Source of the DNA: Alphaproteobacteria bacterium
GTDB lineage: Bacteria; Pseudomonadota; Alphaproteobacteria; Rickettsiales; UBA1997
Direction of reading: 5' to 3'
Length of the DNA: 19,860 bases
Assembly (NCBI GenBank): GCA_016869695.1
Contig: VGDN01000001.1
Span: 1-19,860, forward strand
The notes beneath the pieces were generated by a model. The model did not search any database. It was not told the origin of the DNA and saw only the letters and a list, made by a program, of their open reading frames with translations. This document shows positions 7,420 to 15,224 of the stretch, piece after piece; within the stretch, counting starts at the first letter, position 1; every line of letters begins with the position of its first letter. Position numbers and translations under genes: made by a program.

Positions 7420-8238
7420 TTATTCGCCATCCTTGATGATTGAGAGATCGGGAGCGTCAGGGGCCTTCATGCCGACGACGTGATAGCCAGCATCAACGTG
7501 AAGATTTTCACCGGTCACGCCGCCGCCAAGTTCGGAGAGTAAGAACACCGCAGCGCCGCCGACATCTTCCAAACTGATGTTACGACGAAGTGGGGCGTTA
7601 TATTCGTTCCACTTAAAGATGAGGCGGAAGTCGCCGATGCCGCTAGCAGCAAGGGTTTTAACCGGTCCGGCAGAGATTGAATTCACGCGGATATTGTCCT
7701 TACCCATATCCATGGAGAGGTAGCGCACGGAAGCCTCGAGTGCCGCCTTAGCTACGCCCATCACGTTGTAATGCGGCATTACTTTTTCCGCGCCGTAATA
7801 GCTCAAAGTTACAATCGATCCGCCGCCAGCTTTTTTCATTAAAGGCTCAGCTTCCTTGGCGACTGCAACCAGCGAGAAGGCGGAGATGTTCATCGTGTTG
7901 GTGAAGTTGCCCGGAGTTGTGTCGAGATATTTGCCGCGCAGCTCTTCTTTGTCGGAGTAAGCGATGGCGTGTACGAGGAAGTCGAGTTTGCCCCATCTCT
8001 TGTCGAGTTCTTCGAAAACTTTTTTAACGGAAGCGCTGTCGCTCACATCGCAAGGTAAAACTATGTCAGAGCCAACCGAAGCAGCGAGCGGCTCAACGCG
8101 TTTTTGTAAAGCTTCGCCTTGGTAAGTAAAAGCAAGTTCAGCACCAAATTTTTTGCACTGTTCGGTAATGCCCCAAGCGATTGAGCGATTATTGGCAACG
8201 CCCATGATTAGGCCTTTTTTTCCTGCGAGGATTGTCAT
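7420..8238 (-). CDS. fabI: Enoyl-[acyl-carrier-protein] reductase [NADH], FabI type
   Basis: 272 residues from the ATG at 8238. It catalyses the last reduction of each type II fatty-acid elongation cycle. FabI-specific features are KKGLIMGVANNRSIAWGI (7-24), the LPCDVSD turn (61-67), and the active-site pair Y147 and Y157 with K164 (Y-x6-K), unlike the Y-x3-K of FabG. A frame extended to 8346 would add 36 residues overlapping leuD and is rejected, since MTILAGKKGL is the normal FabI beginning. It follows leuD by 16 bp and is followed by gmk. Confidence 0.94.
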   Translation of the reverse strand: MTILAGKKGLIMGVANNRSIAWGITEQCKKFGAELAFTYQGEALQKRVEPLAASVGSDIVLPCDVSDSASVKKVFEELDKRWGKLDFLVHAIAYSDKEELRGKYLDTTPGNFTNTMNISAFSLVAVAKEAEPLMKKAGGGSIVTLSYYGAEKVMPHYNVMGVAKAALEASVRYLSMDMGKDNIRVNSISAGPVKTLAASGIGDFRLIFKWNEYNAPLRRNISLEDVGGAAVFLLSELGGGVTGENLHVDAGYHVVGMKAPDAPDLSIIKDGE

Positions 8239-8254
8239 TTTTAGGGATTTTAAT

Positions 8255-8860
8255 TTAGTTGAAGAGCCAAGGAGTGAGCTGCTTGGCATGATTTTCGAAG
8301 TCAGAAATCTTGGCGGATTTTTGCAAGGTGAGGCCAATATCGTCAAGTCCTTCGATCAAACAATGCTTACGGAAAGCATCGACCTCGAAGTGATAAACTT
8401 TATTACCAGCACGTACTTCTTGTTTTGGTAAATCGATGGTCATGCTATTGTCCTTAGCGCTTGCGAGAGTAAGCAGATCCTCGACTTGTTCGTGCGGCAA
8501 GATGATTGGCAACAGGCCGTTTTTGAAGCAGTTATTGTAAAAAATATCGGCGAAAGATGGGGCGATGATTGCCTCAATTCCAAAATCAGCTAATGCCCAC
8601 GGAGCATGTTCACGACTGGATCCGCAGCCAAAATTATCGCGCGCGATTAAAATTTTTGCCTGCCGAAATTCCGGTTTATTCAAAACAAAATCGGGGATTT
8701 CTTTGTCGCTTAAATCGAAGCGCATTTCGTAAAACAAGGCCTTGCCCAGACCAGTGCGTTCAATGGTTTTGAGGAACTGTTTAGGGATGATCATATCGGT
8801 GTCGATATTGACCAAAGGTAAGGCGGCGGCGGTGGAAGTGAGGGTTGTAAATCGTTTCAT
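8255..8860 (-). CDS. leuD: 3-isopropylmalate dehydratase small subunit
   Basis: 201 residues from the ATG at 8860, the normal LeuD length. With LeuC it isomerises 2-isopropylmalate to 3-isopropylmalate in leucine synthesis. Diagnostic features are [17 protein letters not shown] (17-33), the [14 protein letters not shown] loop and the [17 protein letters not shown] segment. leuC is not in the window. The start chosen is the family start; 23 upstream in-frame codons are heptamer repeat. The heptamers run straight into the ATG. It is divergent from the purL half gene and upstream of fabI. Confidence 0.93.
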   Translation of the reverse strand: MKRFTTLTSTAAALPLVNIDTDMIIPKQFLKTIERTGLGKALFYEMRFDLSDKEIPDFVLNKPEFRQAKILIARDNFGCGSSREHAPWALADFGIEAIIAPSFADIFYNNCFKNGLLPIILPHEQVEDLLTLASAKDNSMTIDLPKQEVRAGNKVYHFEVDAFRKHCLIEGLDDIGLTLQKSAKISDFENHAKQLTPWLFN

Positions 8861-8942
8861 TTTTGATTTTTCATTTTTGATTTTTGATTTTGTTAGGCAG
8901 CAATCCAGCAATCTAAAATCCAAAATCAAAAATCAAAAATTA
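8861..8942. repeat. Inverted period-7 array between leuD and the purL half gene
   Basis: The left arm is TTTTTGA, TTTTTCA, TTTTTGA, TTTTTGA. A core of about 22 bp holds two copies of CAGCAATC. The right arm is TAAAATC, CAAAATC, AAAAATC, AAAAATT. The arms are inverted. Both start codons (8860 and 8943) touch the arms. A 19-bp stretch of the right arm (8915-8933) is repeated exactly at 9942-9960. Confidence 0.9.
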
Positions 8943-9932
8943 ATGCCTCTCTCCAGTCTCAAGTCCCTTCTTACTTCTCCTAATCTCGCCTCCAAAAAAT
9001 GGATCTACGAGCAGTATGATTCGCAGGTGATGAATGACACGATTCAAACCGGTGGTGATGCAGCGATTGTGCGTGTTCACGGTACGAATAAAGCTTTGGC
9101 GATGACCACGGATTGCACGCCGCGTTATGTTGAGGCGGATGCGTTTGAAGGTGCGAAGCAAGCAGTAGCCGAGACTTACAGAAACATCTCGGCAGTAGGT
9201 GGCAAGCCGCTCGCCATCACCAACTGCCTTAACTTTGGTAATCCACAAAAACCAGAAATCATGGGGCAGATTGTGCGGGCAATCCAAGGCATTACCGAGG
9301 CTTGCAAGGCTTTGGATTATCCGGTCGTCTCAGGCAATGTTTCACTTTACAACGAGACTGACGGCAAAGCAATTCAGCCAACGCCAGCGATTGGAGGAGT
9401 GGGGCTGCTTACGGATTTAAGCAAAAGATGCGACGTTAAGTTTAAAGCTGTTGGTGATGAAATATTCATGATTGGTGCGGCTCACGGACATCTTTCCTGT
9501 TCTTTGTTCGAGCGTGAAATCCAAAAAATCGAAAGCAAAAAAAATCCGCCGCAGGTGGATTTAGCCGAAGAAAAAAAGAATGCTGAGTTTGTACGTGAAC
9601 TAATAGAGACTAACAAAATCAAGGCTTGCCACGATATTTCTGACGGGGGTTTGTTGGTTGCTGCCTTTGAGATGTGTAGCAAAGATTTGGGTTGTGAGAT
9701 AAAAAATATTCCAAATGACGACGGATTCTTATTTGGTGAAGATCAGTCACGTTACCTTGTATCCATTGATGCCGTGACGGCTAGCGAGTTACAAAAACTA
9801 GCCGAAAAAAAATCCATAACTCTCACAAAAATTGGCGAAGTGATCGCAGAAAAAATTATTTTTGCTGGTGAGGAAGTACCGGTTGCCGACTTGATCAGAG
9901 CTACTGAATCAGTGTTTGAAAGAGCCTTTTAA
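8943..9932 (+). CDS. purL: Phosphoribosylformylglycinamidine synthase (PurL), C-terminal half only
   Basis: 329 residues matching the second half of PurL, which is usually about 730-760 residues in the small-type enzyme. It starts at SPNLASKKWIYEQYDSQV, which in full-length enzymes lies near the middle, and continues with GGDAAIVRVHG, TDCTPRYVEADAFEGAKQAVAE, AVGGKPLAITNCLNFGNPQ, VVSGNVSLYNET and CHDISDGGLLVA. PurL converts FGAR to FGAM in purine synthesis with PurS and PurQ. The N-terminal AIRS-like half is absent; the upstream sequence is a heptamer array and then divergent leuD. The 329-codon frame is intact, so it is either one part of a split purL with the other half elsewhere, or a remnant. 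The ATG at 8943 has no ribosome binding site, only A-rich heptamers. Confidence 0.85.
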   Translation: MPLSSLKSLLTSPNLASKKWIYEQYDSQVMNDTIQTGGDAAIVRVHGTNKALAMTTDCTPRYVEADAFEGAKQAVAETYRNISAVGGKPLAITNCLNFGNPQKPEIMGQIVRAIQGITEACKALDYPVVSGNVSLYNETDGKAIQPTPAIGGVGLLTDLSKRCDVKFKAVGDEIFMIGAAHGHLSCSLFEREIQKIESKKNPPQVDLAEEKKNAEFVRELIETNKIKACHDISDGGLLVAAFEMCSKDLGCEIKNIPNDDGFLFGEDQSRYLVSIDAVTASELQKLAEKKSITLTKIGEVIAEKIIFAGEEVPVADLIRATESVFERAF

Positions 9933-9966
9933 ACCAAATCAAAAATCCAAAATCAAAAATATCCCA
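9933..9966. repeat. Period-7 array between the purL half gene and trxB
   Basis: The 34-bp gap consists of units AATCAAA, AATCCAA and AATCAAA, ending just before the trxB ATG. It shares a 19-bp exact direct repeat (9942-9960) with the right arm of the array upstream of the purL half (8915-8933), so the purL half is bracketed by direct repeats. Confidence 0.88.
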
Positions 9967-10905
9967 ATGTCCCTTCATAAAACAAAAGTCGCTATCATCG
10001 GCTCCGGCCCTGCTGGCTTTACCGCAGCGATTTACGCGGCGCGCGCTAATCTTTCGCCAATCGTCATCAATGGAAATTCTCCAGGCGGGCAGTTAACGAT
10101 TACAACTGATGTCGAAAATTATCCTGGTTTTGCGGAGGTCATTCAAGGTCCGTGGCTGATGGAGCAAATGCAAAAACAAGCTGAGCATGTTGGAGCGAAA
10201 GTGGTTTATGATCACATCGCGCAAGTCGATTTCTCGAAGCGTCCTTTCAAGCTAATCGGCGAGTCGGGAGATGTGTTTGAAGCTGACGCTGTGGTGATCG
10301 CCACCGGTGCGCAAGCAAAATGGCTTGGCCTACCGTCAGAAAAAAAATTCCAAGGATTTGGCGTTTCTGGCTGCGCAACTTGCGATGGATTTTTCTTTCG
10401 CGGCAAAGAAGTGATTGTTGTTGGTGGTGGAAATAGCGCGGTTGAAGAGGCTTTATATTTAACTAATCACGCCAGCAAAGTTTACGTAGTTCATCGTCGC
10501 GACAAGTTTAAGTCGGAAAAAATTTTGCAAGATCGCTTGTTCAAAAATCCGAAAATCGAAGTGATTTGGAATCATGCTTTGGATGAAGTTTTAGGCTCTG
10601 AAACTCCAAAAACCGTAACCGGCGCGCGCCTTAAAAACACTGTGACTGGCGAGATTCGTGAAATGAAAATCGACGGCATCTTCATCGCCATCGGTCACAA
10701 ACCAAACTCGGATTTATTCAAAGAAACCGGCCTGGATATTGACTTTGAGGGATATATCAAAACAAAGCCTAACTCGACAGTGACAAATATTTCTGGCATT
10801 TATGCCGCGGGAGACATCCAAGATAAAATCTACCGTCAGGCCGTAACCGCCGCTGGCACTGGCTGCATGGCCGCTCTCGAAATCGAAAAATTTTTAGCTA
10901 ATTAG
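9967..10905 (+). CDS. trxB: Thioredoxin-disulfide reductase
   Basis: 312 residues, typical of low-molecular-weight TrxB. It transfers electrons from NADPH through FAD to thioredoxin. It has the FAD-binding GSGPAGFTAAIYAARA (13-28), the redox-active CATC (136-139), the NADPH-binding VVGGGNSAVEEALYL (151-165) followed by HRRDKF, and the C-terminal FAD motif IYAAGDIQD. The ATG at 9967 is chosen because it gives the family N-terminus; an in-frame start at 9916 lies in the purL 3' end. The stop region contains an 8-bp tandem repeat (AGCTAATT). The prepilin pseudogene begins 12 bp after the stop. Confidence 0.95.
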   Translation: MSLHKTKVAIIGSGPAGFTAAIYAARANLSPIVINGNSPGGQLTITTDVENYPGFAEVIQGPWLMEQMQKQAEHVGAKVVYDHIAQVDFSKRPFKLIGESGDVFEADAVVIATGAQAKWLGLPSEKKFQGFGVSGCATCDGFFFRGKEVIVVGGGNSAVEEALYLTNHASKVYVVHRRDKFKSEKILQDRLFKNPKIEVIWNHALDEVLGSETPKTVTGARLKNTVTGEIREMKIDGIFIAIGHKPNSDLFKETGLDIDFEGYIKTKPNSTVTNISGIYAAGDIQDKIYRQAVTAAGTGCMAALEIEKFLAN

Positions 10906-10917
10906 CTAATTAGAACA

Positions 10918-11174
10918 ATGAAAAAACTTAATCGCGCCTTCTCGCTAATCGAGCTCTCAATCGTAATCCTCATCATCGGCATCATAATTGCTGGTGTTAC
11001 TGCGGCTACTAGTGTGGCTAGTAAGATGCGACTGGTGCTGCAGATGCAGTGCCAAGTGAACCATTTTACGGCTACATCGCCGAAATTATTGTCTATAATC
11101 GTGCACTGACCACCGATGAACGCACGGATGTGGAACAATATCTCAGCAAGAAGTGGAAAATCAAAATCAGCTAA
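10918..11174 (+). pseudogene. Decayed prepilin-LamG paralogue
   Basis: The first 35 or so codons (MKKLNRAFSLIELSIVILIIGIIIAGVTAA) are nearly identical to the start of the intact gene at 11207. The last part, in another frame (about 11070-11174, YIAEIIVYNRALTTDERTDVEQYLSKKW), matches the C-terminus of the same gene. The roughly 200 codons between are missing and the join is out of frame, so translation from the ATG continues into a wrong frame and stops at 11107-11109 after 63 codons. This is a tandem duplicate with a large internal deletion. The short frame could still yield a 63-residue prepilin-like peptide, but I judge it non-functional. Confidence 0.85.
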
Positions 11175-11206
11175 AAATTATTAACTCAGCTCAACTTAAC
11201 TAAAGT

Positions 11207-12091
11207 ATGAAAAAACTTAATCGCGCCTTCTCGCTCGTCGAGCTTTCAATCGCAATCCTCATCATCGGCATCGTAATTGCCGGCATTGCCGCATCTAGTT
11301 CGTTGTTTACCAAGATGAAACTATCATCGGCAAGACAGTTAACCAGCACCTCGCCAGTTCCATCTATTCCCAACCTAACTCTTTGGCTTGAATCAACTTC
11401 AGAAGGAAGTTTTACCTCTACCTCTCTAAGCAATAACGACGCGATAGCGCAGTGGAATGACATCAATCCACGCAATACTTACAAAAATAATGCTACAGGA
11501 GCTTCAGGTAAGCAGCCGCTTTATTCGACCAATATTATCAACGGTCTTCCGGCATTAAAGTTTGACGGAACGGATGATGTAATGTCTCTGGCGTCTACGG
11601 ATGTCATTGGAGGAGAGAGGGTAGGTACGATATTTACTGTAGCCGTCGTCAGCACAGCTGCTGGTGCTAGTAATGTTGTGCATACTGTGTTTCGCTCAAA
11701 CAGCTCTGCCGCGGTTAAGCTGACTGTATTAGCCAATACCAGTACCGCTAAGTGTGGAAGATTTTTTTATGATACGATGTGGCGGGGTAGCGATACTCCA
11801 ACCAGTGCACCAGCTATTGGCGTAGCTACTCCAGTTATTTGCTCAGCGAGATATAATGGATCGCAAGTTCAAGGATGGACGAATGGAAGCGTTGATACTG
11901 CTGCTAGTATGACCGGCATAGTCGCCATACCTACCTCTACCGTCATAGGCGCCTCGGCTGCTAGTAGTGGTGATACCTTTCTTAATGGCTACATCGCTGA
12001 GATCATTGTTTACAACCGCTCGCTGACCACTGACGAACGCACCGATGTAGAAAAATATCTCAGCAAGAAATGGAACATCAAAATCAGCTAG
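11207..12091 (+). CDS. Prepilin-like protein with C-terminal LamG/concanavalin-like domain
   Basis: 294 residues. The N-terminus is a type IV prepilin/pseudopilin signal: short basic leader MKKLNR, then AFSLVELSIAILIIGIVIAGI. The predicted cleavage is after Ala7, before Phe8, with the conserved Glu at +5; the usual -1 Gly is replaced by Ala. After a Ser/Thr-rich linker (about 35-55) the rest looks like a laminin-G/concanavalin-type beta-sandwich: LTLWLESTSEG near 58, NGLPALKFDGTDDVM, and the typical ending GYIAEIIVYNRSLTTDERTDVEKYLSKKW. Such domains bind sugars or proteins. The protein may be displayed by a type II secretion or pilus machine on the cell surface; that role is inferred. No pilus assembly genes are adjacent. 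It lies 32 bp after its decayed twin, and 3 bp before the fadJ-like gene. Confidence 0.8.
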   Translation: MKKLNRAFSLVELSIAILIIGIVIAGIAASSSLFTKMKLSSARQLTSTSPVPSIPNLTLWLESTSEGSFTSTSLSNNDAIAQWNDINPRNTYKNNATGASGKQPLYSTNIINGLPALKFDGTDDVMSLASTDVIGGERVGTIFTVAVVSTAAGASNVVHTVFRSNSSAAVKLTVLANTSTAKCGRFFYDTMWRGSDTPTSAPAIGVATPVICSARYNGSQVQGWTNGSVDTAASMTGIVAIPTSTVIGASAASSGDTFLNGYIAEIIVYNRSLTTDERTDVEKYLSKKWNIKIS

Positions 12092-12094
12092 AGC

Positions 12095-14383
12095 GTGAAT
12101 ATCTCCTTTAACATCGACAAAAATGGTGTCGCAAATCTGGTTTTGGATTTGCCTAATGAAAAAGTGAACAAGCTCTCGGCGCCAGTGATGAGCGAGTTGG
12201 AGAGTGTGTTGAATGTTATTGAGAGTAACAAGGAGATTCGTGTTTTGGTGATTAGTTCGGCCAAGAAGGATATTTTTATCGCTGGCGCCGACATCAATGA
12301 AATCAAGGATTTGCGCGATGTGAAGGATGCGGAGAAAAAAGTTTCTCGTGGGCAGGAAATCATGAACAAGATCGCGGCGTTAAAAATCCCAACCATTGCG
12401 GTGATAAATGGTGCCTGTCTTGGCGGTGGTTTGGAATTGGCGTTGGCTTGTCAATATCGCATCGCAATCACCAATCCAAAAACACAGCTCGGCCTGCCGG
12501 AAGTTAATCTTGGCATTATTCCCGGATTTGGTGGAACGCAGCGTTTGCCGATTCTTATCGGCTTGCCAGAATCGTTAAAAATCATTCTTTCCGGAAAGGC
12601 AGTTGATGCACGTAAAGCCTTGAAGATAGGGCTTGTGGATGAGTTGATGCGTGAAGAGTTTTTTAAAACCTGCCCAGAATCTCTACCTGCGGTGAGTCAG
12701 ATACAAGGCTCTGCTCCGCTTCCGGTGCTCAATGTATGTCTAGATACACCTCCGCTCCGGTTCTCGCAGAGCCTTGTATCTGACTCACCGCAGCGAGATT
12801 CTGGGCAGGTTTTACCTGAGAAACTCAGCGAGTTCGTCACCGAAATTTTGAAAAACCCGAAACAAAACCGATTCTTAAAAGTCAGAGAAGTAGCGCGTAG
12901 TAAGAGGTTTATTCTTGAGAGATTGTTGCTTGGTAAGTTGGTGATTTTTCATGCGGCCAAAAAAGATTTATGGAAGAAGACAAAAGGCAATTATCCTGCG
13001 CCATTCGTAGCTTTGAATGTTATCAAGAAGACATATGGCAAGTTGAAGTTTAAAACCGAGCTCGCTGCTTTTTGTGAGCTTTGCGTTGGCGATGTTTCCA
13101 AAAATCTAATCGAGATTTTCTTTACTAATGAGGCGCTGAAAAAAGATTCAGGAGTTGAGGGAGATGTTGCGGGAGCTGACGTGGCAAGCGCTGCCGTGCT
13201 TGGTGCTGGTGTGATGGGTGGTGGAATCGCGTGGCTTTTTGTTAATCACGACATTGATGTGCGGATTAAGGATATCTCGCAAAAGGCAGTGGCTCTAGGC
13301 TTCAACCAGATCATCAAAATTTTTGAGCAGCTCAAAAAAATCAGAAAACTTACTGCCGAGCAAGTAAATGCCAAAATTAACAAAGCGACCACAAGCCTTG
13401 ACTACACTAGCTTTGAGCGAATTGATTTTGCGGTGGAAGCAGTGGTCGAAAATATGGCGGTGAAGAAAAATATTTTGGCGGAGGTCGAAACTAAACTGGA
13501 AAAAAATGCGGTTATTGCTTCCAACACTTCTTCGCTGTCGATTTCAGAAATGGCGCACGCCCTACAAAATCCTGAGCGCTTCGCTGGTATGCATTTTTTT
13601 AATCCAGTGAATCGCATGCCTTTAGTGGAAGTGATTCGTGGCGAAAAAACTTCTGACGAAACCATCGCTACCATCGTTAAACTCACGAAGAGGCTGGGCA
13701 AAACGCCAGTGGTGGTGAAGGACGTCGCCGGATTTTTGGTTAATCGCATCCTGCTTCCATATATGAATGAAGCGGCTTATTTGCTGCAAGAAGGCGCCAA
13801 TCTTGAACGTGTCGATTCGCTCATCGAAAATTTTGGTATGCCAATGGGACCATTTGTTTTAGCGGATGTAGTGGGGATTGATGTTGGTGTGAAGGTCGCG
13901 CATTCCTTGCAGGAAGCTTACGGGGAACGTATGCGTGTCGCTGATCTGCTCGACGAAATTTATAAAAATCACAAAGATCTTCTCGGCAAAAAAGTTGGAA
14001 AAGGCTTTTACTTACACAAGGCGAGGAACGAGATAAATCCTAAGCTCAGCGCGATTTTAGAGAAAATGAGAGCGGAGAAAAAAATCCAGCCAATCTTCAT
14101 TAATGACGAAGAAATCCTCGATCGTTGTCTCTTAACGATGGTCAATGAAGCCGCGAAATGTCTGGAAGAAGGAGTGGTCAAGAATGCGCGTTACCTCGAT
14201 ATGGCGATGATCATGGGTTGCGGTTTCCCAGCCTTCCGTGGCGGCGTCCTGCGCAGTGCTGACAAATATGGAATCAAAAAATTGGTGTCGCGCCTACAAG
14301 AGTTAAATCAAAAACACGGCAAGAGATTTGAGGTGTCAAAGCTGCTGGTTGCAATGGCTCAAGAGGGGAAGAGCTTTTATTGA
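12095..14383 (+). CDS. fadJ: Fused enoyl-CoA hydratase / 3-hydroxyacyl-CoA dehydrogenase (fatty-acid oxidation alpha subunit)
   Basis: 762 residues from a GTG at 12095, the beta-oxidation multifunctional protein. The N-terminal crotonase domain (about 1-190) has the oxyanion sequence FIAGADI (61-67) and both catalytic glutamates, E114 in GGGLELA and E136 in GLPEVNLGIIPGFGGTQRL. The dehydrogenase domain begins with the NAD motif LGAGVMGGGI (369-378), followed by H500 in GMHFFNPVNRMPLVEVI with E512. C-terminal 3HCDH repeats include VVKDVAGFLVNRILLPYMNEA and a second copy ending GCGFPAFRGGVLR. Residues about 191-239 are foreign: they are coded by an inserted palindrome. The partner thiolase is not in the window. 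fadB versus fadJ cannot be decided; the length fits either. It begins 3 bp after the prepilin stop. Confidence 0.9.
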   Translation: MNISFNIDKNGVANLVLDLPNEKVNKLSAPVMSELESVLNVIESNKEIRVLVISSAKKDIFIAGADINEIKDLRDVKDAEKKVSRGQEIMNKIAALKIPTIAVINGACLGGGLELALACQYRIAITNPKTQLGLPEVNLGIIPGFGGTQRLPILIGLPESLKIILSGKAVDARKALKIGLVDELMREEFFKTCPESLPAVSQIQGSAPLPVLNVCLDTPPLRFSQSLVSDSPQRDSGQVLPEKLSEFVTEILKNPKQNRFLKVREVARSKRFILERLLLGKLVIFHAAKKDLWKKTKGNYPAPFVALNVIKKTYGKLKFKTELAAFCELCVGDVSKNLIEIFFTNEALKKDSGVEGDVAGADVASAAVLGAGVMGGGIAWLFVNHDIDVRIKDISQKAVALGFNQIIKIFEQLKKIRKLTAEQVNAKINKATTSLDYTSFERIDFAVEAVVENMAVKKNILAEVETKLEKNAVIASNTSSLSISEMAHALQNPERFAGMHFFNPVNRMPLVEVIRGEKTSDETIATIVKLTKRLGKTPVVVKDVAGFLVNRILLPYMNEAAYLLQEGANLERVDSLIENFGMPMGPFVLADVVGIDVGVKVAHSLQEAYGERMRVADLLDEIYKNHKDLLGKKVGKGFYLHKARNEINPKLSAILEKMRAEKKIQPIFINDEEILDRCLLTMVNEAAKCLEEGVVKNARYLDMAMIMGCGFPAFRGGVLRSADKYGIKKLVSRLQELNQKHGKRFEVSKLLVAMAQEGKSFY
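12665..12813. repeat. Large palindromic element inserted in frame in the fadJ-like gene
   Basis: The left arm 12665-12714 begins AAAACCTGCCCAGAATCTC and the right arm 12766-12813 is its inverted copy. The 48-50 bp arms differ only by a TAC/G change after the CTC. The loop of about 51 bp contains a smaller inverted repeat TGTAT/ATACA and a direct repeat of the TCCGCT-CCGGT type. The element is read through as about 49 residues (191-239) with no stop, in the linker after the crotonase core. This matches the behaviour of Rickettsia palindromic elements inside coding genes; its family membership is not established. Confidence 0.92.
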
Positions 14384-14385
14384 AT

Positions 14386-14623
14386 AACCCCAGTCGCACT
14401 TAAGAAATACCCCCTCATCTCAACCTCCTCTAGCACAAATACCATCTCGTCATTTCCGACTTAGATTTTCTTGGATGCGCTAGAGTCCTAGAAAATCTTA
14501 GATCTGGAATCCAGCGGATGGTTCCTGGATTCCCGATCTAACAGTTTCTACGTCGCTTCGCTCCCAGAAACTGTAAGTTGGGAATGACGAGGAGGAGTTA
14601 GTACTTAAAGTGCGACCGGGGTT
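14386..14623. repeat. Nested, branched palindromic element between convergent genes
   Basis: Outer arms AACCCCAGTCGCACTTAAG (14386-14404) and CTTAAAGTGCGACCGGGGTT (14604-14623) pair with one mismatch and one bulge. A second pair is CGTCATT (14448-14454) with AATGACG (14583-14589). Inside are three adjacent hairpins: 14463-14498 (AGATTTTCT/AGAAAATCT), 14500-14539 (GGAATCCAG/CTGGATTCC) and 14541-14574 (ACAGTTTCT/AGAAACTGT). It fills almost the whole gap between the fadJ-like gene (+) and the hypothetical at 14634 (-), so it may also end transcription both ways. It shares GTCGCTTCGCTCC (14552-14564) with the element in argS. Confidence 0.9.
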
Positions 14624-14633
14624 GAATTACGAA

Positions 14634-15224
14634 TCACCTCTCCATTCCGCCACCACCCTCGTGACCAAAATCCTGTCTAGCTTTAATCATTTGCGTGAAT
14701 CCACCTTGTTGGTTGGCGTAGCGGCTGTCGTAATTTTTTCCGGTTTCATCTGCGTGTTTGCCGTGATCATCGCGATGTAAGTGTTTACCGATTTTGAGTT
14801 TGATTTTCTTGAGTCGCCAAGTCATGGATTCCTTGTCATGTCCAGCTAGCGGGTCGATTGAGCCAATCTTATCTATCTCATCTGAACGTTTGTCCCACAC
14901 GTCCTCAACATGTTTTTCGTGATGATGTTTTTGCTCTTCTTGAGCTTGTTTTTCTGTCCCTTTTTTTCCTTCCTCTAATCCACCCACCTCGCGATCCAAT
15001 GTGCGCTGCTGATATCCCTCGGGGCGGATTGAGTTATTTAGCTCATCTACTTCTAATATTGCTCGATATGCCTGCGGTTTGTCGGTTTTAAATATTGTCG
15101 CCAAATCAGAGTCGGCACTGCTTTTTTTAGATTCTGACTTTTGAAGTTTTTTGGATTTTTTAAGTAAAACAAAAACCACCAGAAAAACCAAAATTGCGCC
15201 GATGCTTGAGAGTATTAGTGTCAC
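14634..15224 (-). CDS. Hypothetical protein with N-terminal membrane anchor
   Basis: Not recognised. 196 residues: a single hydrophobic segment at 2-21 (TLILSSIGAILVFLVVFVLL) followed by KKSKK, giving an N-out/C-in type anchor. Then comes a long charged region rich in Lys, Glu, His and Asp (for example EEQKHHHEKHVEDVWDKRSDEIDKIG near 95-120) and a Gly-rich end (GHEGGGGMER). No enzymatic motif is visible. It overlaps the ribbon-helix-helix gene by 4 bases (ATGA type), so the two are co-transcribed and translationally coupled. Whether the pair is a toxin-antitoxin-like unit is speculative. Confidence 0.7.
   Translation of the reverse strand: MTLILSSIGAILVFLVVFVLLKKSKKLQKSESKKSSADSDLATIFKTDKPQAYRAILEVDELNNSIRPEGYQQRTLDREVGGLEEGKKGTEKQAQEEQKHHHEKHVEDVWDKRSDEIDKIGSIDPLAGHDKESMTWRLKKIKLKIGKHLHRDDHGKHADETGKNYDSRYANQQGGFTQMIKARQDFGHEGGGGMER

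Noticed and set aside
8239..8346. 36-residue N-terminal extension of fabI
   Set aside because: It overlaps the 3' end of leuD and precedes the canonical FabI start MTILAGKKG.
8742..8942. N-terminal extension of the purL half gene
   Set aside because: The frame is open by chance through the leuD antisense strand and the heptamer array. The translation there is low-complexity and does not resemble the PurL N-terminal half.
10893..10912. Tandem AGCTAATT repeat at the trxB stop
   Set aside because: The period is 8 and there are only about two and a half copies; it is not part of the period-7 series and is too short to interpret.
10918..11109. Separate 63-residue prepilin gene
   Set aside because: The downstream remainder matches the C-terminus of the neighbour in another frame, so a deleted pseudogene explains it better.
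14858..15091. Plus-strand frame opposite the hypothetical membrane protein
   Set aside because: Antisense shadow of a longer coding frame; no family features.
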